DNA of 64,000 nucleotides from Streptomyces durmitorensis (GTDB taxonomy: Bacteria; Actinomycetota; Actinomycetes; Streptomycetales; Streptomycetaceae). The translations under genes and the position numbers were made by a program. Positions 38,124 through 49,161 of the stretch are shown one piece after another. A model generated the notes under the pieces. It did no database searches, was not told the DNA's origin, and saw only the letters and a list, made by a program, of their open reading frames with translations. The stretch is from contig NZ_CP097289.1 in the NCBI RefSeq assembly GCF_023498005.1, positions 6,262,001 to 6,326,000 on the forward strand. The letters are read 5' to 3'. Position 1 is the first letter of the stretch, and each line of letters begins with the position of its first letter.

Positions 38124-39227
38124 ATGGTCGTACCCCTCAAACCCAGCATCGACCCGCTCAAGGGAGCCCGCAGAGCAGGCGATCCGCCCTGCGACGTCTT
38201 CCTCACCGGCACGGTCTTCCTCGACATCATCTTCACCGGACTCGACTCGGCGCCCGTACGCGGCACGGAGTCCTGGGCGCGCGGGATGGGGTCGAGCCCC
38301 GGTGGCGTCGCCAACATGGCGACCGCGCTCGCCCGGCTCGGCCTGCGCACCTCGCTCGCGGCGGCGTTCGGGGACGACCACTACGGGGAGTACTGCTGGG
38401 ACGCGCTCGAACAGGGCGAGAACATCGACCTCGCGACGTCGCGCACGGTGCCCGGCTGGCACTCCCCGGTGACCGTCTCCATGGCGTACGAGGGCGAGCG
38501 GACCATGGTCAGCCACGGGCACGAGCCGCCGCCCGACGCCGCGTCCCCGGACGGCGGCGCCCCGACGTGCCCGCCCCGCGCGCGGGCCGCCGTCGCCTCC
38601 CTGACGCCCGGCACCCGCGCGCCGTGGATCGCCGAGGCCGCGCGCACGGGCACCCGGATCTTCGCCGACGTGGGCTGGGACGACACCGGGCGGTGGGATC
38701 TGGCGGGCCTCGCCGACCTGGAGCACTGCGAGGCGTTCCTGCCGAACGCGGAGGAGGCCATGCGGTACACGCGGACCGAGTGCCCCCGGGCCGCCGCGCG
38801 GGCGCTGACCGAGCACGTTCCGCTCGCCGTGGTGACGCTGGGTGCGGAAGGGGCGTACGCGGTGGACGGGAGGACCGGCGAGACCGCCGAGGTTCCGGCC
38901 ATCGCGGTCGAGGCGCTCGATCCCACGGGGGCCGGTGATGTGTTCGTGGCGGGCTTCGTGACCGGAACCCTGGCCGGCTGGCCCCTGGCGGACCGGCTCG
39001 CCTTCGCGGGGCTCACGGCGGCGCTCTCGGTGCAGGAGTTCGGCGGGTCCCTGTCGGCGCCGGGCTGGGCGGAGGTCGCCACGTGGTGGCGGACCGTGCG
39101 GGAGGTCGACGACCAGGATCCCGTCGCGCTGCGGCGCTACGGGTTCCTGGAGGGCCTGCTTCCGGAGGCCACGCGTCCGTGGCCGCTGCGGCGTGCGGTG
39201 CCCACGATCGGGTTCAGGTCGGCGTAG
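38124..39227 (+). CDS. PfkB family carbohydrate kinase
   Basis: A ribokinase-type sugar or nucleoside kinase. 367 residues. PfkB signature 1 is represented by SSPGGVANMATALARLG near residues 55-72, and signature 2 by DPTGAGDVFVAGFVTG with the catalytic Asp. The C-terminal tail after about residue 320 (WWRTVREVDDQDPVALRRYG) is longer than in ribokinase. Substrate cannot be read from the sequence. Single gene between a strong terminator and phoH. Confidence 0.87.
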   Translation: MVVPLKPSIDPLKGARRAGDPPCDVFLTGTVFLDIIFTGLDSAPVRGTESWARGMGSSPGGVANMATALARLGLRTSLAAAFGDDHYGEYCWDALEQGENIDLATSRTVPGWHSPVTVSMAYEGERTMVSHGHEPPPDAASPDGGAPTCPPRARAAVASLTPGTRAPWIAEAARTGTRIFADVGWDDTGRWDLAGLADLEHCEAFLPNAEEAMRYTRTECPRAAARALTEHVPLAVVTLGAEGAYAVDGRTGETAEVPAIAVEALDPTGAGDVFVAGFVTGTLAGWPLADRLAFAGLTAALSVQEFGGSLSAPGWAEVATWWRTVREVDDQDPVALRRYGFLEGLLPEATRPWPLRRAVPTIGFRSA

Positions 39228-39378
39228 CCAGGCGCCGGAGTTCGCACAGCCGTACGTGACCGGAGTGGAAAAGCCCTACGGCAGTGTCGGTGGTGCGTCG
39301 TACTCTTGGCAGTGCAAGGCTGTCGAGCGGCCACCAAGCCCCGCATGAGGAGGATGAGCAGGCCTTCAGCGCCGGCCC

Positions 39379-40413
39379 ATGACTCAGACACCCACAGCTC
39401 ATACCCCTGCCCAGGGTCAGGCCCGAGCCCACTTCACCGTTCCGGCGAACCATCCGATGGTGACGGTGCTCGGCTCCGGAGACGCCCTGTTGCGCGTGAT
39501 CGAGAAGGCCTTCCCGGCGGCCGACATCCATGTCCGGGGCAATGAGATCAGCGCTGTCGGTGACGCCCATGAAGTCACCCTCATCCAGCGCCTGTTCGAC
39601 CAGATGATGCTGGTGCTCCGCACCGGTCAGCCGATGACGGAGGACGCCGTGGAACGCTCGATCGCCATGCTCAGGGCGGACGAGGCAGGAGAGGGCGACG
39701 GACCGGAGACCCCGGCCGAGGTCCTCACGCAGAACATCCTCTCGTCCCGGGGCCGCACGATCCGCCCCAAGACGCTCAACCAGAAGCGTTACGTCGACGC
39801 CATCGACAAGAACACCATCGTCTTCGGCATCGGCCCGGCGGGCACCGGCAAGACGTACCTCGCCATGGCCAAGGCCGTGCAGGCGCTCCAGGCCAAGCAG
39901 GTCAACCGCATCATCCTGACCCGCCCCGCCGTCGAGGCCGGCGAGCGGCTCGGCTTCCTGCCGGGCACGCTCTACGAAAAGATCGACCCGTACCTGCGGC
40001 CGTTGTACGACGCGCTGCACGACATGCTCGACCCGGACTCGATCCCGCGTCTGATGGCCGCGGGGACCATCGAGGTCGCCCCGCTCGCGTACATGCGAGG
40101 CCGCACGCTGAACGACGCGTTCATCATCCTGGACGAGGCGCAGAACACCAGCGTCGAGCAGATGAAGATGTTCCTCACCCGCCTCGGCTTCGAGTCGAAG
40201 ATCGTGATCACGGGCGACGTCACGCAGGTCGACCTGCCGAACGGCACCAAGTCGGGTCTGCGCCAGGTCCAGGACATCCTGGAGGGCATCGACGACGTGC
40301 ACTTCTCGCGGCTCACGTCCAGCGATGTCGTACGGCACAAGCTGGTCGGCCGTATCGTCGACGCGTACGAGAAGTACGACGACAGTCAGCAGAACAAGAA
40401 AAACGGGAAGTAG
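39379..40413 (+). CDS. phoH: PhoH family ATPase
   Basis: A P-loop ATPase related to the RNA-helicase-like PhoH proteins; in many bacteria it is encoded directly before ybeY, suggesting work in RNA metabolism. 344 residues: an N-terminal KH-like domain (about 20-110), Walker A in [11 protein letters not shown], Walker B in [11 protein letters not shown] and [13 protein letters not shown] 39379 lacks a close Shine-Dalgarno. It is followed by ybeY 13 bases after its stop. Confidence 0.92.
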   Translation: MTQTPTAHTPAQGQARAHFTVPANHPMVTVLGSGDALLRVIEKAFPAADIHVRGNEISAVGDAHEVTLIQRLFDQMMLVLRTGQPMTEDAVERSIAMLRADEAGEGDGPETPAEVLTQNILSSRGRTIRPKTLNQKRYVDAIDKNTIVFGIGPAGTGKTYLAMAKAVQALQAKQVNRIILTRPAVEAGERLGFLPGTLYEKIDPYLRPLYDALHDMLDPDSIPRLMAAGTIEVAPLAYMRGRTLNDAFIILDEAQNTSVEQMKMFLTRLGFESKIVITGDVTQVDLPNGTKSGLRQVQDILEGIDDVHFSRLTSSDVVRHKLVGRIVDAYEKYDDSQQNKKNGK

Positions 40414-40426
40414 CGGAAGCCGCACC

Positions 40427-40924
40427 ATGTCGATCGACGTCAACAACGAATCCGGAACCGAGGTCGACGAGCAGGCGATCCTCGACATCGCCCGCTACGC
40501 CCTCGCGCGGATGCGCATCCACCCGCTCTCCGAGCTCTCGGTGATCGTGCTGGACGCCGACGCCATGGAGCAGCTGCACATCCAGTGGATGGACCTGCCG
40601 GGACCGACGGACGTCATGTCCTTCCCGATGGACGAGCTGCGCCCGCCCGCCAAGGACGAGGAGGAGACCCCGCAGGGTCTCCTCGGCGACATCGTGCTCT
40701 GCCCCGAGGTCGCGCTCAAGCAGGGCAAGGAAGCGGAGACGGAGCACTCCATGGACGAGGAGCTCCAGCTGCTCACCGTCCATGGAGTCCTTCACCTGCT
40801 CGGGTACGACCACGAGGAGCCGGACGAGAAGGCCGAGATGTTCGGCCTCCAGGCGGCCATCGTCGACGGCTGGCGCGCCGAGAACGGCCTGACCGGGCCG
40901 TCTCCGGCGCCCACCGTCTCGTAG
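40427..40924 (+). CDS. ybeY: Endoribonuclease YbeY (rRNA maturation factor)
   Basis: A zinc RNase needed for 16S rRNA 3' end maturation and ribosome quality control. ATG 40427 ([10 protein letters not shown]) gives 165 residues; the frame is open further upstream inside phoH. The metal site [11 protein letters not shown] (HxxxHxxxxxH) and the DVMSFPMDE segment are intact. Middle gene of a phoH-ybeY-CNNM operon that ends near era, the usual arrangement of ribosome maturation genes. Confidence 0.95.
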   Translation: MSIDVNNESGTEVDEQAILDIARYALARMRIHPLSELSVIVLDADAMEQLHIQWMDLPGPTDVMSFPMDELRPPAKDEEETPQGLLGDIVLCPEVALKQGKEAETEHSMDEELQLLTVHGVLHLLGYDHEEPDEKAEMFGLQAAIVDGWRAENGLTGPSPAPTVS

Positions 40925-40928
40925 CGCC

Positions 40929-42230
40929 ATGAGCTTCCAGCTGATCGCGGGTGCCGTCGCCCTGGTCGTCGTCGCCTGGCTCGCGGCCTGCGCCGAGGCG
41001 GGCATCGCCCGCACCTCCAGCTTCCGTGCGGAGGAGGCGGTCCGCTCCGGGCGGCGCGGCAGCGCGAAGCTCGCGCAGGTCGCCGCCGACCCCACCCGCT
41101 ATCTCAACGTGGCGCTGCTCGTGCGCGTCGCGTGCGAGATGGCCGCGGCGTCCCTGGTGACGTACGCCTGCCTGAACGAATTCGCCGAGACCTGGGAGGC
41201 GCTCGCCGTCGCCATCGCGGTGATGGTCCTCGTGTCGTACGTGGCCGTGGGCGTCTCGCCCCGCACCATCGGCCGCCAGCACCCGCTCAACACGGCGACG
41301 GCCGCGGCGTACGTCCTGCTGCCGCTGGCCCGCATCATGGGCCCGATCCCGCCGCTCCTGATCCTCATCGGCAACGCGCTCACGCCCGGCAAGGGCTTCA
41401 GGCGCGGCCCGTTCGCCTCCGAGGCCGAGCTGCGGGCGATGGTCGACCTCGCCGAGAAGGAATCCCTCATCGAGGACGACGAGCGCCGCATGGTGCACTC
41501 CGTCTTCGAGCTCGGCGACACCCTCGTACGCGAAGTCATGGTGCCCCGGACGGACTTGGTCGCCATCGAGCGTTTCAAGACCATCCGGCAGGCGCTCACC
41601 CTCGCGCTGCGGTCCGGCTTCTCGCGCATCCCGGTGACGGGCGAGAGCGAGGACGACGTCGTCGGCATGGTCTATCTCAAGGACCTCGCCCGCAAGACGC
41701 ACATCAACCGCGACAGCGAGTCGGACCTGGTGTCGACGGCCATGCGCCCGGCGACGTTCGTGCCCGACACGAAGAACGCGGGCGACCTGCTGCGCGAGAT
41801 GCAGCAGGAGCGCAACCACGTCGCCGTCGTCATCGACGAGTACGGCGGTACGGCCGGGATCGTCACCATCGAGGACATCCTGGAAGAGATCGTCGGCGAG
41901 ATCACCGACGAGTACGACCGAGAACTGCCGCCCGTCGAGGAGCTCGCGGACGGCTGCTACCGCGTCACCGCGCGCCTGGACATCGGAGACCTCGGCGAGC
42001 TCTTCGGGCTCGACGAGTTCGACGACGAGGACGTCGAGACGGTCGGCGGCCTGCTGGCCAAGGCGCTCGGCCGGGTGCCGATCGCCGGGGCTTCGGCCCT
42101 CGTGCCGCTGCCGGACGGGCGCGAGCTGCGGCTGACCGCGGAGTCCGCCGCAGGGCGGCGGAACAAGATCGTGACGGTGCTCGTGGAGCCGGTCGTGTCC
42201 AAGGACGAGGGGGAGGGGACTTCGGGGTGA
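40929..42230 (+). CDS. CNNM/CorC-type membrane protein with CBS domains
   Basis: Hemolysin-family protein, now seen as a magnesium/cobalt efflux or regulatory factor. 433 residues: the DUF21 membrane domain with about four helices (residues 1-150), a CBS pair (about 185-310; [48 protein letters not shown]) and a C-terminal transporter-associated CorC_HlyC domain ([24 protein letters not shown]). Starts four bases after ybeY and overlaps the next gene by GTGA. Confidence 0.92.
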   Translation: MSFQLIAGAVALVVVAWLAACAEAGIARTSSFRAEEAVRSGRRGSAKLAQVAADPTRYLNVALLVRVACEMAAASLVTYACLNEFAETWEALAVAIAVMVLVSYVAVGVSPRTIGRQHPLNTATAAAYVLLPLARIMGPIPPLLILIGNALTPGKGFRRGPFASEAELRAMVDLAEKESLIEDDERRMVHSVFELGDTLVREVMVPRTDLVAIERFKTIRQALTLALRSGFSRIPVTGESEDDVVGMVYLKDLARKTHINRDSESDLVSTAMRPATFVPDTKNAGDLLREMQQERNHVAVVIDEYGGTAGIVTIEDILEEIVGEITDEYDRELPPVEELADGCYRVTARLDIGDLGELFGLDEFDDEDVETVGGLLAKALGRVPIAGASALVPLPDGRELRLTAESAAGRRNKIVTVLVEPVVSKDEGEGTSG

Positions 42231-42583
42231 CCCCGCAGGAACTGCGTACGTTCTGCCTGTCGTTCAACGACGCGGCGGAGGAGTTTCCGTTCGGGCCCGA
42301 GTTCTCGGTGTTCAAGGTCGCGGGGAAGATGTTCGCGCTGAGCTCGATGGACGCGGCGCCGCTGTCCGTGAACCTGAAGTGCGATCCGGACATGGCGGTC
42401 CAGCTGCGGGCCGCGCACCCGGAGATCGTGCCGGGGTGGCACATGAACAAGCGGCACTGGAACACCGTGACGGTGGACGCGAAGCTCCCGGACACGATGG
42501 TCCGGGAGCTGATCGAGGACTCGTACGACCTGGTGGTGGCCGGTCTCCCGAAGGCTGTGCGGCTTCGGCTCGACCGGCCCTGA
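42227..42583 (+). CDS. MmcQ/YjbR family protein
   Basis: A small CyaY-like fold protein of unknown cellular role, sometimes called DNA-binding. GTG 42227 overlaps the preceding stop (GTGA) and gives 118 residues. Recognisable elements are FCLSFNDAAEEFPFGPEFSV, FKVAGKMFALSS, NLKCDPD and GWHMNKRHWNTV, the last being the most conserved segment of the family. Confidence 0.88.
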   Translation: MTPQELRTFCLSFNDAAEEFPFGPEFSVFKVAGKMFALSSMDAAPLSVNLKCDPDMAVQLRAAHPEIVPGWHMNKRHWNTVTVDAKLPDTMVRELIEDSYDLVVAGLPKAVRLRLDRP

Positions 42584-42658
42584 GCCGTCGGCCGGTCCGC
42601 TGGCGGGGTCGATGTACCCGGTGGCCGTGCGGCGGTTTCGGCTCCGTATGCTCGGTTT

Positions 42659-43021
42659 ATGACCGAGAGTGCTGCGCTTGGCGCGCTTGATGCTGAGGAC
42701 CGGAAGATCGTGACGCTGGCTCGTTCGGCGCGGGCGCGGAACGGGGTGGCCGAGGGGGCCGCTGTGCGGGACGAGACGGGGCGGACCTATGTCGCCGGGA
42801 CCGTTTCCCTCGACTCCCTGAAGCTTTCCGCCCTGCGTACCGCCGTGGCGATGGCCGTCGCGTCCGGGGCGGAGTCGCTTGAAGCGGCTGCGGTTGTCTC
42901 CTCCGCGGAGGCGCTTCCCGCGGAGGACCTTTCCGCTGTGGCGGACCTTGGCGGGGCCGGGACGCCGGTTTTCCTTGCGGGGACCGATGGGGAGATTCGG
43001 GCGCAGGTTCAAGCGAACTGA
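42659..43021 (+). CDS. Cytidine-deaminase-fold protein lacking the zinc site
   Basis: 120 residues that align by pattern to tetrameric cytidine deaminases: GAAVRDETGRTYVAGTVSL corresponds to the GAAL..DG..Y.G.NVE region, and SALRTAVAMAVASGA to the CAERTAI helix. However, the catalytic Cys-Ala-Glu is Ser-Ala-Leu here, and no PCGxCRQ segment follows (LPAEDLSAVADLGGAGTPV instead). All zinc ligands and the catalytic Glu are therefore gone. Streptomycete homologues next to era are often labelled cytidine deaminase, as far as I recall. A binding or structural role is more likely. Confidence 0.75.
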   Translation: MTESAALGALDAEDRKIVTLARSARARNGVAEGAAVRDETGRTYVAGTVSLDSLKLSALRTAVAMAVASGAESLEAAAVVSSAEALPAEDLSAVADLGGAGTPVFLAGTDGEIRAQVQAN

Positions 43022-43023
43022 CC

Positions 43024-43177
43024 TTTCCCCAACCCCGCCCCTTCCCGAAAACCCGCTCGGCGCGGGGGCCTGGCTGGGGCTCCGCCCCAGACCCCGTACA
43101 AGATGTCCTCAATCGCCGGACGGGCTGGAAATCCAGCCCGTCCGGCGATTGAGGACGAACTCGGCGAAGCCGGTGAT
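43024..43177. repeat. Dispersed palindromic repeat between CDA-like gene and glnK
   Basis: TTTCCCCAACCCCGCCCC near 43025, then GTCCTCAATCGCCGGACGGG pairing with CCCGTCCGGCGATTGAGGAC around a short loop (about 43108-43155), then GAACTCGGCGAAGCCGGTGA. The same modules occur at 22977, 46350 and 57753. The central palindrome probably serves as a bidirectional terminator for the converging genes. Confidence 0.8.
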
Positions 43178-43204
43178 TGACGGCAACCAAGGCCCCCGCG
43201 CCAG

Positions 43205-44862
<1,658 letters not shown>

Positions 44863-44912
44863 GGGGAATCTCTCCTCCGGGTGGGGGCAGAGGGAGAGCG
44901 TCACCGCCCCGG

Positions 44913-44950
44913 GTTTCGGAACGGACACCCGAGCGTTTCCGCCGTGTTTC
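44913..44950 (-). promoter_or_regulatory. GlnR-like operator upstream of amt-glnK
   Basis: Reading the minus strand from 44950 down: GAAAC-n6-GAAAC-n6-GTGTC-n6-GAAAC with exact 11-bp phasing. This follows the actinobacterial GlnR box gTnAC-n6-GaAAC repeated twice, with both GaAAC half-sites exact and the gTnAC half-sites degenerate. Position suits activation of amt under nitrogen limitation. Confidence 0.6.
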
Positions 44951-45040
44951 GTGTTGCCGATGAGTTTCCGGGGGCTCACCGGCGGGGAATCGGCGCCTCG
45001 GCGTGCTGCGGCCCTCCGTCGATCAGGGAGAATGGGCGCC

Positions 45041-45991
45041 ATGAGCGTTCGTACCGAGTCATCCGAGCCGTCCGAGGCACCCCACCGCGCCGGCTTCGCC
45101 TGCTTCGTGGGCCGCCCCAACGCGGGCAAGTCCACCCTCACGAATGCTCTGGTCGGCCAGAAGGTGGCGATCACGGCCAACCAGCCGCAGACCACGCGGC
45201 ACACGGTGCGCGGCATCGTGCACCGGCCGGACGCCCAGCTGATCCTGGTGGACACCCCCGGGCTCCACAAGCCGCGCACGCTGCTCGGCGAGCGGCTCAA
45301 CGACGTCGTCCGTACGACGTGGGCCGAGGTCGACGTCATCGGGTTCTGCCTGCCCGCGAACGAGAAGCTCGGCCCCGGTGACCGGTTCATCGCCAAGGAA
45401 CTGGCCACGATCAAGAAGACGCCGAAGATCGCGGTCGTCACGAAGACCGACCTCGTCGACAGCAAGACGCTCGCCGAGCAGCTCATCGCCATCGACCAGC
45501 TCGGCAAGGAGCTCGGCTTCGAGTGGGCGCAGATCGTGCCGGTGTCGGCGGTCGGCGACAAGCAGGTCCAGCTGCTCGCCGACCTGATCGTCCCGATGCT
45601 CCCGAAGAGCCCGCCGCTCTACCCCGAGGGCGACCTCACGGACGAGCCCGAGCAGGTCATGGTCGCCGAGCTGATCCGCGAGGCGGCCCTGGAGGGCGTA
45701 CGGGACGAGCTGCCGCACTCGATCGCCGTCGTGGTGGAGGAGATGCTGCCGCGCGAGGACCGGCCCGCGGACAAGCCGATGCTCGACATCCACGCGAACG
45801 TCTACATCGAGCGCCCCAGCCAGAAGGGCATCATCATCGGCCCGAAGGGCAAGCGGCTCAAGGAGGTCGGGATCAAGTCCCGCCAGCAGATCGAGGCGCT
45901 CCTGGGGACGCCGGTCTTCCTGGACCTGCACGTGAAGGTAGCCAAGGACTGGCAGCGCGACCCGAAGCAGTTGCGCAAGCTGGGTTTCTGA
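45041..45991 (+). CDS. era: GTPase Era
   Basis: An essential GTPase that binds the 3' end of 16S rRNA during 30S maturation. ATG 45041 gives 316 residues; the in-frame ATG 45032 sits too close to AGGGAG. G1 GRPNAGKST, G2 TTRHTVRG, G3 DTPGLH, G4 TKTDLV and the KH domain with the loop GPKGKRLKEVG are present. The normal C-terminus is DLHVKVAKDWQRDPKQLRKL. That same tail is encoded twice more downstream. Confidence 0.95.
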   Translation: MSVRTESSEPSEAPHRAGFACFVGRPNAGKSTLTNALVGQKVAITANQPQTTRHTVRGIVHRPDAQLILVDTPGLHKPRTLLGERLNDVVRTTWAEVDVIGFCLPANEKLGPGDRFIAKELATIKKTPKIAVVTKTDLVDSKTLAEQLIAIDQLGKELGFEWAQIVPVSAVGDKQVQLLADLIVPMLPKSPPLYPEGDLTDEPEQVMVAELIREAALEGVRDELPHSIAVVVEEMLPREDRPADKPMLDIHANVYIERPSQKGIIIGPKGKRLKEVGIKSRQQIEALLGTPVFLDLHVKVAKDWQRDPKQLRKLGF

Positions 45992-46087
45992 GGGCTGGGC
46001 CCGTTGTGGGTGCTGGGGTTGGCGTGGTTGTCGGCGTGCGAGCAGTGTGTATGGCGGCCGCGCGGCGGTAGCCGCAGATTGATACAG

Positions 46088-46160
46088 CCTGGACCTGCAC
46101 GTGAAGGTTGCCAAGGATTGGCAGCGCGACCCGAAGCAGTTGCGCAAGCTGGGTTTCTGA
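46088..46160 (+). pseudogene. Second copy of the era 3' end
   Basis: Encodes LDLHVKVAKDWQRDPKQL to the era stop with no start codon. Differences from era are GTA to GTT (Val) and GAC to GAT (Asp), both silent. A remnant of duplication or of recombination at the gene end. Confidence 0.85.
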
Positions 46161-46257
46161 GGGGCTGGGCCCGTTGTGGGTGCTGGGGTTGGCGTGGTTG
46201 TCGGCGTGCGAGCAGTGTGTACGTCGGCCGCGCGGCGGTAGCCGCACATTGATACAG

Positions 46258-46330
46258 CCTGGACCTGCACGTGAAGGTCGCCAAGGACTGGCAGCGCGAT
46301 CCCAAGCAGTTGCGCAAGCTGGGCTTTTGA
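46258..46330 (+). pseudogene. Third copy of the era 3' end
   Basis: Same peptide tail as era. Silent changes include GTA to GTC, GAC to GAT, CCG to CCC, GGT to GGC and TTC to TTT, so this copy is the most diverged at synonymous sites while the protein is unchanged. It may be the ancestral chromosomal end of era. The following 46331-46437 holds a fragment of the dispersed repeat and the palindrome GGGGGTACCCCC (46407-46418). Confidence 0.85.
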
Positions 46331-46437
46331 GCGGGGTGTACGGGGCTCGGTAAATCACCGGCTCCGCCGAGTTCGTCCTCAATCTCCCCCAAGCTCTTAA
46401 GGAGCAGGGGGTACCCCCACGACGGGCTCAATCTGTC

Positions 46438-47676
46438 TCACTCGACGCCCCTGATCCGCGTCACCAGCACCGCCCCCGCAAGACCGATCACCGCCGCCAC
46501 CAGATACAGCACCCGATAGCCCCCCAGATACGTCACGATCGGGGCAGCGATGGCGGGGGCCGCCACCTGGGGCAGGGAGTTGGCGATGTTGATGACGCCC
46601 AGGTCCTTGCCGCGGTCCATCGCCTTCGGCAGTACGTCCGTCATCAGGGCGAAGTCCACCGACGTGAAGACCCCGAAGCCGACGCCGAGCAACGCCGCCG
46701 CGACGATCGCACCCGGCCAGGTCTGCCACAGGGCGAGCAGGCCCGTGGCCACCGCCATCAGCGTCCCCGCCCAGATCACGAACGGCTTGCGGCGCCCGAC
46801 CCGGTCCGACCAGGCGCCGCCCACCACGACCGTGGCGAGCATCGTCACGCCGTTCACGGCCGTCAGGATCAGGACGCCCCCTTCGGGGTCGGAGCGGTGC
46901 AGGCGGTCCCGCAGGAAGTACAGAAGGTAGAGCAGCACCACCGAGTTGCTGACGTTGATCAGGAAGCGGGTCAGCCACGCCCAGGCCAGGTCCGGGTAGC
47001 GGCGCGGGCTCAGCCAGAAGGAGCCCGCGAACGACCGCCACACGAACGGCGGCCGGTCGGCGGCGTCGAGGCGCAGGTCCCGATGGCGTACGACATAGGG
47101 CAGCACGCCCGCCACCGTGAACACCGCACACGCCGCGTACCCCGCGACCGTCCCGCCCGTCACCGTCGCGAGGCCCGTCCCGACGACCACGCCGAGCAGC
47201 TGCGCCGCCCCGAGCCAGCCGCCCACCGAGCCGCGCTGGAGCCGCGGCACCCGGTCGGGGACGGCCGCCGTGACCGCGGCGAACGCCGCGTTCAGGGTGA
47301 GCTGGACCAGGCACCAGCCCGCCGCCATCCACCACACGGAGCCCGCCGCCGAGAGCAGCATGAGCGAGGCGGCGCCGCCCGCCGTGCCCGCCACGATCCA
47401 CGGGGTGCGCCTGCCCCAGCGGGCCGTCGTGCGGTCCGAGAGCGCTCCGAAGAGCGGGTTCGCGGCCAGCGACACGACCGCGCCGACCCCCGTGACCCAC
47501 GCGAGGACCGTCTCCTTCGACGTACCGGCCGGGGCCAGGTCCTCGGCCTGCACGGCGAGCAGGATCTGCAGCGGGCCGTACCAGCCCACCCAGATCGCGC
47601 CGTTGGCGACCGAGAGGGAGGTCGTCCAGCCCCGGCCGACCCGCTCGACCGGCTCCCGCAGGGCGGTGGCGGTCAT
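46438..47676 (-). CDS. MFS transporter, probably for beta-glucosides
   Basis: 412 residues with about twelve membrane helices. The loop 2-3 signature is NPLFGALSDRTTARWGRRTP and a second appears as GGAWSDRVGRRKPFVIWAG, typical of sugar:cation symporter-like MFS proteins. ATG 47676 overlaps the stop of the glucosidase gene (ATGA), so uptake and hydrolysis are co-expressed; a glucoside or glucose-containing disaccharide is the inferred substrate. Confidence 0.85.
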   Translation of the reverse strand: MTATALREPVERVGRGWTTSLSVANGAIWVGWYGPLQILLAVQAEDLAPAGTSKETVLAWVTGVGAVVSLAANPLFGALSDRTTARWGRRTPWIVAGTAGGAASLMLLSAAGSVWWMAAGWCLVQLTLNAAFAAVTAAVPDRVPRLQRGSVGGWLGAAQLLGVVVGTGLATVTGGTVAGYAACAVFTVAGVLPYVVRHRDLRLDAADRPPFVWRSFAGSFWLSPRRYPDLAWAWLTRFLINVSNSVVLLYLLYFLRDRLHRSDPEGGVLILTAVNGVTMLATVVVGGAWSDRVGRRKPFVIWAGTLMAVATGLLALWQTWPGAIVAAALLGVGFGVFTSVDFALMTDVLPKAMDRGKDLGVINIANSLPQVAAPAIAAPIVTYLGGYRVLYLVAAVIGLAGAVLVTRIRGVE

Positions 47677-49049
47677 GCGCGCTGCGCCCGCAGGGCCGCA
47701 CGCAGCCACGCGTACGACGCCTTCGGGGTGCGCTCCAGCGTGGCCGTGTCCTCGAAGTCGACGTGCACGAGACCGAAGCGCTGCCGGTAGCCCTCCGCCC
47801 ACTCGAAGTTGTCCATCAGGGACCAGACGAAGTAGCCGCGCACGTCCACGCCCTCCTCCAACGCCCGGTGCAGCGCCCGGAGATGGCCGTCGAGGTAGTC
47901 GATCCGCCGCTGGTCGTCGATTCCCTCGTACGAGCAGCCGTTCTCAGTGATCACCAGCGGCGGAAGCCGGTCGCCGTACCGGTCGCGGAAGCCGGTCAGG
48001 AGCTCGGTGAGCGACTCCGGGACCACCGGCCAGCCGAAGTCCGTCACCGGACGGCCCTCGATCTCCCTTGGCGTGAAGGGGAGTTCGGGCGGCAGCGTGA
48101 GCCCGGAGAATTCCGTCGGTGCCGCCGTCGCCGCCGGGAGCGGCGCGCCCACTTTCGTCGGCTGGTAGAAGTTGATCCCGTACCAGTCGACCGGCTCCGC
48201 GATGACCTTCAGGTCCGCATCGATGTCGTCGGCCGGCATCAACTCCGCGATGCCTTCGGGGTATCGGCCCAGGATCAGCGGGTCCGCGAACAGGCGGTTG
48301 AGGAGTACGTCGTAGAAGTCCGCCGCCTCCGTGTCCTCGGGCGAGGCGGACGCCGGCCAGGTGGGGCCGTGCGAGTTGGCGATGCCGATGTCCGTGGCAC
48401 CGGCCGCGCGCAGCGCCCGTACGGCGAGACCGTGCGCGAGGAGCTGGTGGTGCGCCACCGGCAGCGCGTCGAACATGAGCTGCTCGCCGGGGGCGTGCTG
48501 GCCGAGCGCGTGGCCGAGGAGGGTGTGCTCTGCGGGTTCGTTGAGGGTGATCCACTTCTTGGCGCGGTCGCCGATGCGCCCCGCCACCACGGCCGCGTAC
48601 TCGGCGAACCGCTCGGCCGTGTCACGACGCAGCCAGCCGCCCTCGTCGGCGAGTGCGAGCGGGGTGTCCCAGTGGAAGAGCGTGGGGACGGGGCTGACCC
48701 CTGCCGCGCACAGCTCGTCGACCAGGCGGTCGTAGAAGTCCAGGCCCGCGGCGCTCACCTCGCCCGCCCCGCCCGGCAGCACGCGCGGCCACGACACCGA
48801 GAAGCGGTACGCCCCCACCCCCAACTCCCGGATGAGCGCGACGTCTTCGCGGTAGCGGTGGTAGTGGTCGCAGGCCACGGCGGCCGTGGTGCCGTCCTTC
48901 ACCCGGCCCGGCACCGCGGTGAACGCGTCCCAGACCGAGGGGCCGCGCTCGTCGACGGCGCCCTCGATCTGGTGAGCCGATGTGGACACCCCCCACAGGA
49001 AGTCGCGGGGGAACTGAGGTAGTGGTTCGCGCGCATCGCTCGCTGCCAT
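47673..49049 (-). CDS. GH1 beta-glucosidase
   Basis: Hydrolyses beta-glucosides such as cellobiose in the cytoplasm. 458 residues, no signal peptide. The N-terminal signature FLWGVSTSAHQIEGA, acid/base Glu in TLNEPAEHT, nucleophile Glu in LVITENGCS and WSLMDNFEWAEGY are intact. Followed by its transporter. The 112-bp stretch upstream has short degenerate repeats of CGAGCCCTTCTC but no clear operator. Confidence 0.93.
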   Translation of the reverse strand: MAASDAREPLPQFPRDFLWGVSTSAHQIEGAVDERGPSVWDAFTAVPGRVKDGTTAAVACDHYHRYREDVALIRELGVGAYRFSVSWPRVLPGGAGEVSAAGLDFYDRLVDELCAAGVSPVPTLFHWDTPLALADEGGWLRRDTAERFAEYAAVVAGRIGDRAKKWITLNEPAEHTLLGHALGQHAPGEQLMFDALPVAHHQLLAHGLAVRALRAAGATDIGIANSHGPTWPASASPEDTEAADFYDVLLNRLFADPLILGRYPEGIAELMPADDIDADLKVIAEPVDWYGINFYQPTKVGAPLPAATAAPTEFSGLTLPPELPFTPREIEGRPVTDFGWPVVPESLTELLTGFRDRYGDRLPPLVITENGCSYEGIDDQRRIDYLDGHLRALHRALEEGVDVRGYFVWSLMDNFEWAEGYRQRFGLVHVDFEDTATLERTPKASYAWLRAALRAQRA

Positions 49050-49161
49050 GGGCGCGATCTTCCGTACGCCCGAGTACCGAAGTCAATGGGCGTGCCTCAG
49101 AAAAGGTGAACACCGCTCAAGTTTTACGAGCCCTTCTCACGAGCCCTTCTCGCGGCCCTTC

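Larger units (their letters stand above)
45919..46330 (+). repeat. Three tandem copies of the era 3' end (period about 170 bp)
   Basis: CCTGGACCTGCACGTGAAGG starts at 45919, 46088 and 46258 (spacing 169 and 170). Each unit is the last 22-23 codons of era, the stop, and for the first two about 97 bp of nearly identical non-coding DNA. The coding parts differ only at third codon positions. Confidence 0.92.

Noticed and set aside
46088..46330. Independent small genes after era
   Set aside because: The segments lack starts and are copies of the era tail, so they are listed as pseudogene fragments.
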